From the NCBI GenBank assembly GCA_025363755.1, contig JANYLQ010000060.1:1-53250 (forward strand): a stretch of 53,250 bases of DNA, given 5' to 3'. Numbering within the stretch: position 1 is the first letter of the stretch; every line of letters starts with the position of its first letter. The position numbers and the translations under genes are program-made. Positions 46,682-53,250 of this stretch are shown one piece after another. Below the pieces are notes generated by a model that was not told the DNA's origin, searched no databases, and worked only from the letters and a program-made list of their open reading frames with translations. The stretch is from Hyphomicrobiales bacterium. Its GTDB lineage: Bacteria; Pseudomonadota; Alphaproteobacteria; Rhizobiales; Aestuariivirgaceae.

Positions 46682-47788
46682 ATGCATAAACACCATCCCA
46701 AAAATGAACGTATCAAGCGCCAGTATTTTATCTGGCTTCAGGAGACGGAGGGACTTTCGCAGAGTTCTATCGACCAGAAAGCAGCTGCGATTTCCTTGTT
46801 TGAGGCTTCTACAAACTATAAGGATTTTGCAGCTTTCCATATCGAACAAGCCAGAAACTTTAAGAGACAACAGACAGATGCGATTAACGAGGCCACCGGC
46901 AAACCGCTGGCTAAGGCAACGATAAAACCACGCTTTGCAGCACTTAAAGCCTTCTTATCTTGGCTGGCAGGTCAACCAGGCTATCGGTCAAAGATCAAAC
47001 ATTCAGACAGTGAATATTTCAATATTTCTGCAAATGATGCTCGCATTGCAATGGCGAAAAGGGAAAAGCTGGTGCCTGATTTGTCACAGGTCCACCAAAT
47101 GATCGATAGGATGCAAGCCCAAACACCCTTTCAAAAACGTGCCCGCGCTATAGTTGCTTTCACCCTCATTACCGCAGCAAGAGACGACGCGATTGCTTCA
47201 TTGTCCCTAAAACACGTAGATTTACAAAATCGCTTTGTGATGATGGATGCGCGCCAAGTTCGCACAAAATTCCGAAAAACATTCAAAACGACGTTCTATC
47301 AAGTTGGCGGCAAGGCAGAAGTTATAGTTCGTGAATGGGTGGAATTCCTAAGAACTGAGTTTGCCTTTGATGAGGATGACCCACTCTTCCCGTCTACTCT
47401 CATCGGGCTGGACCAGAATGGAAACTTCACTCCCATTGGATTTAAACGTGAACACTGGAAAAATGCAGATGCAATCCGTTCGATTTTTAAAGAGGCCTTT
47501 GCCGAAGAAGGAATGCCCTATTTCAACCCGCATTCCGTCCGATCGACGATCGCACGGCTAGGCGAGCGGGTTTGCAACACACCTGAAGCCGCAAAAGCAT
47601 GGTCGAAAAACATGGGCCACGAAAACACGATTACGACTTTCAATTCATATGGCGACGTTTCGCCTCAAAGGCAGTCTGAAATTATTCTGAGTTTGGGTGT
47701 AGAAAATAGGGGTAAGCAAAATCATTCGGCAATTGCTGAATTGGAAGCATTGCTCATCCGCATGAAAGCGCAAGATTTTACCACGTAA
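46682..47788 (+). CDS. Second tyrosine-type recombinase (XerC/D-like)
   Basis: A 368-residue tyrosine recombinase. It has a core-binding N-domain (about 5-105) and a catalytic domain with Arg in ITAARDDAIASL, Lys in VRTKFRKTF, His-x-x-Arg in NPHSVRSTIARL, His in MGHENTITTF and the nucleophile Tyr in NSYGD. It is not of the DUF4102 type, so the island has two different integrases. It is the third gene of an AlpA-HTH-recombinase run. Its target site is unknown. Confidence 0.92.
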   Translation: MHKHHPKNERIKRQYFIWLQETEGLSQSSIDQKAAAISLFEASTNYKDFAAFHIEQARNFKRQQTDAINEATGKPLAKATIKPRFAALKAFLSWLAGQPGYRSKIKHSDSEYFNISANDARIAMAKREKLVPDLSQVHQMIDRMQAQTPFQKRARAIVAFTLITAARDDAIASLSLKHVDLQNRFVMMDARQVRTKFRKTFKTTFYQVGGKAEVIVREWVEFLRTEFAFDEDDPLFPSTLIGLDQNGNFTPIGFKREHWKNADAIRSIFKEAFAEEGMPYFNPHSVRSTIARLGERVCNTPEAAKAWSKNMGHENTITTFNSYGDVSPQRQSEIILSLGVENRGKQNHSAIAELEALLIRMKAQDFTT

Positions 47789-48037
47789 ATGATGGCCAAA
47801 AGCTTACAGGTGATCAATGAACCATTGCTTCAAGCTAACACTTACCGCTACCAAATAGCTATAGGGGAATTATGTTTATTCAGTCTGCCACACATGGACG
47901 CGTTTGAAATTAAGGAAGCGGTAACGAAACTGGCCGGCGAACCGTTTGACGCGGCCAATTTTCCGTTCGCCTTCTTAGAAGCCTTTGGCAACCCCGAAGC
48001 TACCATCACCAGGTTGCGAGCCTGGGTTCAAAAGTAA
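47789..48037 (+). pseudogene. Truncated N-terminus of an MmeI-like methyltransferase/nuclease
   Basis: An 82-residue frame starts directly after the recombinase stop. It reads IGELCLFSLPHMDAFEIKEA and FPFAFLEAFGNPEATITRLRA, which I recognise as the start of MmeI-like type IIG restriction-modification proteins (normally 900 or more residues). After LRA, where such proteins continue with a GxSNxSD-like stretch, the frame changes to WVQK and stops. The rest is absent. So only the beginning of a defence gene remains, and the break at about 48020 marks a recombination junction. The identification is from memory and needs a search. Confidence 0.6.
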
Positions 48038-48138
48038 TTTACATATTGCGTAATCTGATGCGTCTCGATTACAAGTAAAATATAGAGTTCAAAATTCGAA
48101 AGATAGTCTATGCAGAATAGTAAGTTCAGAAAAATAAA

Positions 48139-48909
48139 ATGAAAGCTGTTATTCTGGCTGGTGGATTTGGTACTCGCCTGTCCGAGGAAACCCACCTCAA
48201 ACCAAAACCGATGATTGAGATTGGTGGCATGCCTTTAATCTGGCACATCATGAAAATCTATTCACACCACGGCGTGAATGATTTTATCGTTTGTTGTGGC
48301 TACAAGGGCTATGTGATCAAAGAGTATTTTGCGAATTATTTTTTGCATTCGTCAGATGTCACTTTCGATATGAAATCGAATGCGATGGAAGTGCACCAAC
48401 ATAACGCAGAGCCTTGGCGGGTTACATTGATCGATACTGGCGAAAATACGATGACTGGAGGCAGGCTTAAGCGCGTTGCAGGATATCTCCGCCAAGAAGA
48501 ACGTTTCTGTTTCACCTATGGCGACGGGCTCGCCAGCATTGATGTTAATGCCCAGCTAAAATTCCATGCAAAGCATGGCAAGCTGGCAACTGTAACCGCG
48601 GTTCAACCACCTGCGCGCTATGGAGCGCTTGATATGGACGGCGATATGGTTCGGGGCTTTCTTGAAAAGCCACGGGGAGAAGGTGGTTATGTGAATGGTG
48701 GATTTTTTGTGCTGTCGCCCAAAGTTATTGATTTGATTGATGGTGATGCAACATCATGGGAAGGAAAACCGATGGAACAACTTGCGGTTTCGGGCGAACT
48801 TGCGGCCTATAAACATGATGGTTTCTGGCAACCCATGGATACGTTGCGTGAAAAACTTCTGCTTGAAAAGCACTGGGACAACAATTCCGCACCTTGGAAG
48901 GTTTGGTGA
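48139..48909 (+). CDS. rfbF: Glucose-1-phosphate cytidylyltransferase
   Basis: A 256-residue enzyme that makes CDP-glucose from CTP and glucose 1-phosphate, the first step to CDP-deoxyhexoses. The nucleotide-binding motif LAGGFGTRLSEETHLKPKP is at the N-terminus, followed by TYGDGLASIDVNAQLKFH and GGYVNGGFFVLSPKV. The length matches the family (about 257). A ribosome binding site is weak. It overlaps rfbG by one base (TGATG). Confidence 0.95.
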   Translation: MKAVILAGGFGTRLSEETHLKPKPMIEIGGMPLIWHIMKIYSHHGVNDFIVCCGYKGYVIKEYFANYFLHSSDVTFDMKSNAMEVHQHNAEPWRVTLIDTGENTMTGGRLKRVAGYLRQEERFCFTYGDGLASIDVNAQLKFHAKHGKLATVTAVQPPARYGALDMDGDMVRGFLEKPRGEGGYVNGGFFVLSPKVIDLIDGDATSWEGKPMEQLAVSGELAAYKHDGFWQPMDTLREKLLLEKHWDNNSAPWKVW

Positions 48910-49976
48910 TGAGGCCAGACCGAAATTTCTGGCGTGGTAAAAAAGTTTTAGTTACTGGTCACACCGGGTTTAAAGGTGCGTGGTTATGCTTCTGGCTTCA
49001 TTCAATGGGCGCTCATGTAACGGGGGTGGCTCTGCAGCCAGAGAGCGAACCAAGCTTGTTCAAATTGCTGGGGCTTGAAAATATAATTTCAAGCGCTTTC
49101 TTGGATATTCGCAATCATTCTGAACTCACTCAAGCCATTGAAGCGAGCGAGGCCGAGGTGGTGTTGCATCTTGCCGCCCAGGCATTGGTGCGCGAGGGAT
49201 ATAACAATCCACTTTCCACCTTTGAGACAAATTTTGGAGGCACTGCCAATGTGCTTGAAGTTCTGCGCCGCAACAATGCAGCGCGTGTTGCCGTCATCGT
49301 CACAACCGATAAGGTTTACAAAAATCTTGAGAAGCATGCGCCATTCGTTGAAACTGATGAGCTAGGTGGATGCGACCCTTACAGCGCTAGCAAGGCTGCT
49401 GCGGAATTACTCGTTGAGTCATATCGCGAAAGTTATTTTCGTAACCAAGGGTTAGCTGTTGCGACAGCACGCGCTGGTAATGTTGTTGGCGGTGGAGACT
49501 GGTCACCCGAAAGACTAATTCCAGACTGCATTAAGGCGTGGAGTGCTGGGCAAAGTGTTGAAATCCGCATGCCAGATGCCGTGCGGCCTTGGCAGCATGT
49601 GCTTGACCCGCTCGCTGGATATTTGGTGCTAGCGCAAAACCTGTGGGAAGACCCGTCGCTCGCGTCAAGCTACAATTTTGGGCCAGACGCCGAGGGTTCT
49701 GCGTCGGTGCGTGAAGCAGTTACATTAGCACGGGCCAAATGGGGCAATGGCGACGCTCATGTAAAGTTTGGCACCGAAATGAAGGGGCCAAAGGAATCAG
49801 AAATTCTTCGACTTAACAATGCGCGGGCTCGCGCTGTATTGGGCTTTGATCCGCTCTGGCCGCTCGGCATAGCAATTGCTCGCACAGTTGACTGGTACGA
49901 AAACGCCAAGAATGGAAAGTCAGCATCGCTTCTATGCGCCAATGATATTGATGCTTATGAACGCAGGGCCCTATGA
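48909..49976 (+). CDS. rfbG: CDP-glucose 4,6-dehydratase
   Basis: A 355-residue extended SDR that turns CDP-glucose into CDP-4-keto-6-deoxyglucose. NAD motif VTGHTGFKGAWLC near residue 14, catalytic YSASK in DPYSASKAAAEL, and ARAGNVVGGGDWSPERLIPD. The ATG at 48909 shares its first base with the rfbF stop; AAGG lies upstream. Its stop overlaps the next ATG (ATGA). Confidence 0.95.
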   Translation: MRPDRNFWRGKKVLVTGHTGFKGAWLCFWLHSMGAHVTGVALQPESEPSLFKLLGLENIISSAFLDIRNHSELTQAIEASEAEVVLHLAAQALVREGYNNPLSTFETNFGGTANVLEVLRRNNAARVAVIVTTDKVYKNLEKHAPFVETDELGGCDPYSASKAAAELLVESYRESYFRNQGLAVATARAGNVVGGGDWSPERLIPDCIKAWSAGQSVEIRMPDAVRPWQHVLDPLAGYLVLAQNLWEDPSLASSYNFGPDAEGSASVREAVTLARAKWGNGDAHVKFGTEMKGPKESEILRLNNARARAVLGFDPLWPLGIAIARTVDWYENAKNGKSASLLCANDIDAYERRAL

Positions 49977-50530
49977 GCCGCTTTGAGATCGCCGAATTTG
50001 GTCTTGGTGTGAAAGGTGTAAAACGTCTGACACTTGGCGATGCGCGTGGTTCGCTCACACGTCTGTTTTGTGCTCAAGACTTGGCTACTGCAGGGTGGAA
50101 TAAACCGATCTCGCAGGTCAACTGGGTTGAAAATAATATGCGTGGAACGGTGCGCGGTTTTCATTATCAAATCGCACCCTTTGCGGAAGACAAGTTATTG
50201 TTTTGTATGGACGGCGAAATGCATGACGTTGTTATTGATGTGCGCCGTGGATCGAATTCGTTTATGCAGCATGTGGCGGTAAATCTTTCAGCAGAACGCG
50301 GGGACGGTCTTTTAATACCTGCAGGTTTTGCGCATGGTTATCAATGTTTGAGTTATGATGTGAAATTGATTTATTTTCATAGCGCATCTCATTCGCCTTC
50401 CTCTGAGCGTGGGCTCAATCCTTTAGACCCCACGTTAAAAATTAAGTGGCCCTTGGCTGTTGAAAATTTGTCTGAACGCGACCAAAAGCACGCACTTATA
50501 AATATGACATTTGAAGGAGACCAGTTTTGA
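49973..50530 (+). CDS. RmlC-like sugar 3,5-epimerase
   Basis: A 185-residue cupin of the dTDP-4-dehydrorhamnose 3,5-epimerase family. The catalytic histidine is His64 in RGFHYQ; the family blocks FCMDGEMHDVVIDVRRGS and IPAGFAHGYQCLSYD are clear. In this operon the substrate is more likely a CDP-4-keto sugar than dTDP-4-keto-6-deoxyglucose; that is inference. Overlaps its neighbours by 4 bases on both sides. Confidence 0.9.
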   Translation: MSRFEIAEFGLGVKGVKRLTLGDARGSLTRLFCAQDLATAGWNKPISQVNWVENNMRGTVRGFHYQIAPFAEDKLLFCMDGEMHDVVIDVRRGSNSFMQHVAVNLSAERGDGLLIPAGFAHGYQCLSYDVKLIYFHSASHSPSSERGLNPLDPTLKIKWPLAVENLSERDQKHALINMTFEGDQF

Positions 50531-51750
50531 ACTGTCGTTTTTGCCAAAGCGAGCTTCACGAGACATTTCTTGATCTCGGCTTTGCACCACCATCAAATTC
50601 ATATCTGGCGGTAAAAGACTTATCGCGGCCAGAGCAATATTATCCCTTGCGCGTGATGGTTTGTGAAAGTTGCTGGCTTGTGCAAACACAAGACTTTGCC
50701 AATGCCGATGAATTTTTTAATGCCACCTACGCATATTTTTCAAGCACATCGGCAGGTTGGCTTGATCATGCCAAACGCTATTGCGCTGATATCACTGGGC
50801 GCCTCGGTCTGGGCCCCAAAAGCTTTGTCATTGAAGTTGCTTCCAACGACGGATATTTGTTGAAAAACTTTGTAAGTGCAGGCGTTCCCTGCCTTGGCAT
50901 TGAACCGACCGCCAGCACTGCTGCGGCGGCTGAGGCACAAGGCGTTCCAACATTGCGTGAATTTTTCGGAAAAACCCTTGGAGAGAATTTGGCACAAGAA
51001 GGGCGTAACGCCGATCTGATCATCGGCAACAATGTGTTTGCCCATGTGCCCGACATCAATGATTTTACAACGGGCATTGCCACAGTGTTAAAGGCAGAAG
51101 GCGTGGTAACTTTGGAGTTTCCTCACCTTCTTAATCTGATCAGGCTCTCCCAATTCGACACGGTTTACCACGAACATTTTTCTTATCTGTCGCTTGCCGT
51201 TGTGCAGAGGATTTTTGCCAAAGCGGGTTTGCGCATATTTGATGTTGAAGAACTTTCGACCCATGGCGGAAGCTTGCGGATTTATGGTTGCCATATGGGC
51301 GGACAACACAAACAAACGCCTTCTGTTGAAAACATAATTCACCAAGAACGTGATGCCGGGCTGGAACGCCTTGATGTGTTCAGCGCCTTTCAAGCCAAGG
51401 CTAATGCCATCAAGGATGCATTGGTCAGCTTCCTCATCGAGGCTAAACGCAATGGACAAAAAGTGGTTGGCTATGGCGCCGCCGCAAAGGGCAACACGTT
51501 GCTCAACTTTGCTGGCGTGAAGCCAGACTTGTTGCCTTTTGTGTGCGACGCGGCCCCATCAAAGCAGGGCAAATTCATGCCCGGCAGCCACATCCCAATC
51601 TTGGCACCCGAAGCCTTAAAAACCGCAGAAGCCGATTTTGTGTTGATCCTGCCTTGGAATATTGCAACAGAGGTAATGGAAAAGACCAAACCACTCGTCT
51701 CATCCAAAACCCGCTATATCGTGGCCGTTCCAGAATTGACGACATTATGA
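50527..51750 (+). CDS. Sugar C-methyltransferase-like SAM enzyme
   Basis: A 407-residue methyltransferase of the NovU/TylCIII type. The N-terminal zinc site uses CRFC and CESC (residues 3-6 and about 46-49). The SAM motif is VIEVASNDGYLL, and the C-terminal part has KVVGYGAAAKGNTLLNFAG. Such enzymes add a methyl group to carbon 3 of 4-keto deoxy sugars, which fits the operon. It starts at a TTG (50527) behind a strong AAGGAG and overlaps the previous stop. Ends in an ATGA shared with a 13-codon mini-ORF. Confidence 0.85.
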   Translation: MNCRFCQSELHETFLDLGFAPPSNSYLAVKDLSRPEQYYPLRVMVCESCWLVQTQDFANADEFFNATYAYFSSTSAGWLDHAKRYCADITGRLGLGPKSFVIEVASNDGYLLKNFVSAGVPCLGIEPTASTAAAAEAQGVPTLREFFGKTLGENLAQEGRNADLIIGNNVFAHVPDINDFTTGIATVLKAEGVVTLEFPHLLNLIRLSQFDTVYHEHFSYLSLAVVQRIFAKAGLRIFDVEELSTHGGSLRIYGCHMGGQHKQTPSVENIIHQERDAGLERLDVFSAFQAKANAIKDALVSFLIEAKRNGQKVVGYGAAAKGNTLLNFAGVKPDLLPFVCDAAPSKQGKFMPGSHIPILAPEALKTAEADFVLILPWNIATEVMEKTKPLVSSKTRYIVAVPELTTL

Positions 51751-51788
51751 AGCAGCGCATTGATGATTTCAGAATGCACACCGCATGA
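51747..51788 (+). other. 13-codon mini-ORF bridging two ATGA overlaps
   Basis: An ATG overlapping the methyltransferase stop opens a 13-codon frame (MKQRIDDFRMHTA), and its TGA overlaps the ATG of the next gene. It may be a coupling device passing ribosomes to the next gene. There is no evidence for a stable peptide. Confidence 0.35.
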
Positions 51789-52603
51789 TTAAGCCTCAAG
51801 TCATCGTAACGGGAGCAACTGGTTTTGTCGGACAACATCTGATTCCCTTGCTGCTTAAAAATGACTATGAAGTTATTGCGATGGGGAGAGACGAGGGCAA
51901 GGCTAAGCTCTTCGATTGGTATGAAAAAGTTAAATTTGTTTCGCATGATTATCATGTGGCTAAGACCAGCTTCAAACCAAAATCAGACGCCAGCCTGATA
52001 CACTTGGCATGGCATGGGTTGCCAAATTATATGTCGCTGTTTCATTACGAAGAAAACCTGCCAAAGAATTACGAATTCATAAAAGAACTTGTGCAGTCTG
52101 GCGTTTCAAAAGTTTTAGCTGTTGGAACATGTTTTGAGTATGGGAACCAATCCGGCCCACTCTCCACCAGCAAACCTGCAAATCCCAACAATCCCTATGC
52201 GCTGGCAAAGGACAGTCTCAGGAGACAGCTAACCACTCTAAAGGTGCAAACTGGTTTTACGTTTCAGTGGGCGAGATTATTTTATATGTATGGAAAAGGG
52301 CAGAACCCCAAATCAATCCTTGCGCAGCTTGATACAGCAATACAAAATGGCGATGCGATATTTAATATGAGTGGTGGTGAACAGCTCAGGGATTATCTGC
52401 CAATTGAGGAGGTTGCACTTCAGCTGCTGGCAATATTTGAGAAGAATGATGGCGGAGTGTTTAATGTCTGTAGCGGCGCACCGATTTCAATAAGGCGGTT
52501 GGTCGAAAATAGAATTCAAGAAAAAGGTGCAACAATTAAAATGAATTTGGGATACTACCCCTATCCAGAATTCGAACCGATGGCATTTTGGGGTGAGAAA
52601 TAA
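51785..52603 (+). CDS. NAD-dependent epimerase/reductase for CDP-sugar (RfbJ-like)
   Basis: A 272-residue extended SDR. The NAD(P) motif is VTGATGFVGQHL (about 8-19), the catalytic pair is in PYALAKDSLRR, and RLFYMYGKGQNPKSIL follows. By position it would reduce or epimerise the 4-keto CDP-sugar, like CDP-abequose synthase. The exact product cannot be told. The ATG overlaps the mini-ORF stop. Confidence 0.82.
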   Translation: MIKPQVIVTGATGFVGQHLIPLLLKNDYEVIAMGRDEGKAKLFDWYEKVKFVSHDYHVAKTSFKPKSDASLIHLAWHGLPNYMSLFHYEENLPKNYEFIKELVQSGVSKVLAVGTCFEYGNQSGPLSTSKPANPNNPYALAKDSLRRQLTTLKVQTGFTFQWARLFYMYGKGQNPKSILAQLDTAIQNGDAIFNMSGGEQLRDYLPIEEVALQLLAIFEKNDGGVFNVCSGAPISIRRLVENRIQEKGATIKMNLGYYPYPEFEPMAFWGEK

Positions 52604-52612
52604 GAGATAACG

Positions 52613-52963
52613 ATGACTGACGACCGTAATTTCGACTTTAAATGTACAGCTGAGTTTCAACAATACCTAAAAAACAACAACACAAAAATTACAGTTTCTC
52701 CCAATTGTTTGAATGAGATCATCAGAATGAATAGTTTTCGGATACCAACAATACCAAACAGTCCACTGAACTCCACTGATGATCCACAAGATTTTGGATT
52801 TATGCGCCTACGGCTCAACTCACATCTTAACTTCGTTGAAAATGCAGAATTTGAATCATCGCGCGCTACTTACGATAAAAATTATCAGAACAATCAATCT
52901 TATTCCAATTTTTTTATTCTGCACATGCAGAATGTAATTGAGCTTTTAAAAAAAGGCTGGTAA
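52613..52963 (+). CDS. Hypothetical protein in the sugar operon
   Basis: A 116-residue protein that I do not recognise. Rich in Asn and Phe, without signal peptide, membrane helix or known motif. An AAGAGATAA ribosome binding site precedes the ATG, 10 bp after the epimerase stop, so it is probably in the same operon. It is more AT-rich than the upstream genes. Confidence 0.55.
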   Translation: MTDDRNFDFKCTAEFQQYLKNNNTKITVSPNCLNEIIRMNSFRIPTIPNSPLNSTDDPQDFGFMRLRLNSHLNFVENAEFESSRATYDKNYQNNQSYSNFFILHMQNVIELLKKGW

Positions 52964-53000
52964 TACCGGTGATGAAGTTAATTTAATTTGAGGAAATAAA

Positions 53001-53250
53001 ATGAAAACAGCTATTTTAGTATTTTTAGCGGTAATATTATTGGCAGGATTTTCAAATGCCGACCCTATGGCATTTGACACCAGGCCTGTTATTAAACAAG
53101 GCTCACTAGAAAAACTTATGCAAGTGGATACCAGAGGCGGTAAGCTCATCAAATTAGATGGATTTGTGCTGAAGAAGCCAAATGCTGGGATTGGAGTTTT
53201 CAATGGGCTTAATATGGTTTATAAGCAAACTATTGAAGCTCCGTATGGAT
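53001..53250 (+). CDS. Secreted protein of unknown function (partial, runs off window)
   Basis: The first 83 codons of a protein with a clear signal peptide (MKTAILVFLAVILLAGFSNA, cut before D). GAGGAAAT lies 5-12 bases before the ATG. The mature part (DPMAFDTRPVIKQGSLEKL, then a Gly/Lys-rich stretch) matches no family I know. The 3' end is outside the window. Confidence 0.65.
   Translation, partial: MKTAILVFLAVILLAGFSNADPMAFDTRPVIKQGSLEKLMQVDTRGGKLIKLDGFVLKKPNAGIGVFNGLNMVYKQTIEAPYG

Overview
The window looks like the chromosome of a moderately low-GC alphaproteobacterium, most probably of the order Hyphomicrobiales (Rhizobiales). The evidence is a kdp operon with an extra mini-ORF before kdpF, an MbfA-type ferritin iron exporter, an exonuclease/ATP-dependent ligase pair, a DUF1127 gene divergent from a MocR regulator, and interspersed GTCATTCC and CCTCTCCCGC palindromic repeats. 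No species can be named from the sequence alone.

Layout. 1-630: the right end of an older integrated element, with the tail of a sugar ABC permease, a small ABM-fold monooxygenase and a 3' fragment of a tRNA-Arg that looks like an att remnant. 1085-9200: an accessory-looking block with two LuxR-type regulators, a secreted di-heme cytochrome c-like protein, a sedolisin protease and an SMP-30 lactonase-like protein. 9344-11955: a DNA repair exonuclease and ligase. 12088-20013: a complete potassium-uptake operon with its sensor and response regulator in cis (kdpF, A, B, C, D, E). 20029-23905: a DMT transporter, the iron exporter mbfA, an ECF42-like sigma factor with its DGPF partner, and a MAPEG protein. 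23993-32366: housekeeping genes on the minus strand (lepA, pgi, pheT, pheS, rplT, rpmI), with infC about 5 kb away at 37576. A 485-bp cassette (DUF559 nuclease-like gene flanked by long inverted repeats) sits between pheS and pheT. 32677-43652: mixed core genes (Flp pilin, DUF1127, MocR and MarR regulators, SGNH hydrolase, infC, alpha/beta hydrolase, SDR, queG, GST, uppP, an NDUFA9-like protein).

43779 to the end: tRNA-Leu(CAG) followed by a genomic island. It holds a P4-type integrase with a block of inverted and direct repeats in front, an AlpA regulator, an HTH/zinc-ribbon protein, a second tyrosine recombinase, and a short fragment that I read as the start of an MmeI-like restriction-modification gene cut off at about 48020. 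After that junction comes a tightly overlapping CDP-sugar operon (rfbF, rfbG, an RmlC-like epimerase, a C-methyltransferase-like protein, an epimerase/reductase), presumably for a surface polysaccharide. It is followed by an unknown small gene and a secreted protein that runs off the window.

Main items for a second look: the repeat-flanked DUF559 cassette between pheS and pheT, whose gene takes its ribosome binding site from the repeat; the island start with its integrase-proximal repeats and two recombinases; the truncated MmeI-like gene at the cargo junction; a 13-codon mini-ORF joining two sugar genes through ATGA overlaps; and several strong palindromes next to regulators (MarR, MocR, mbfA, Flp pilin).
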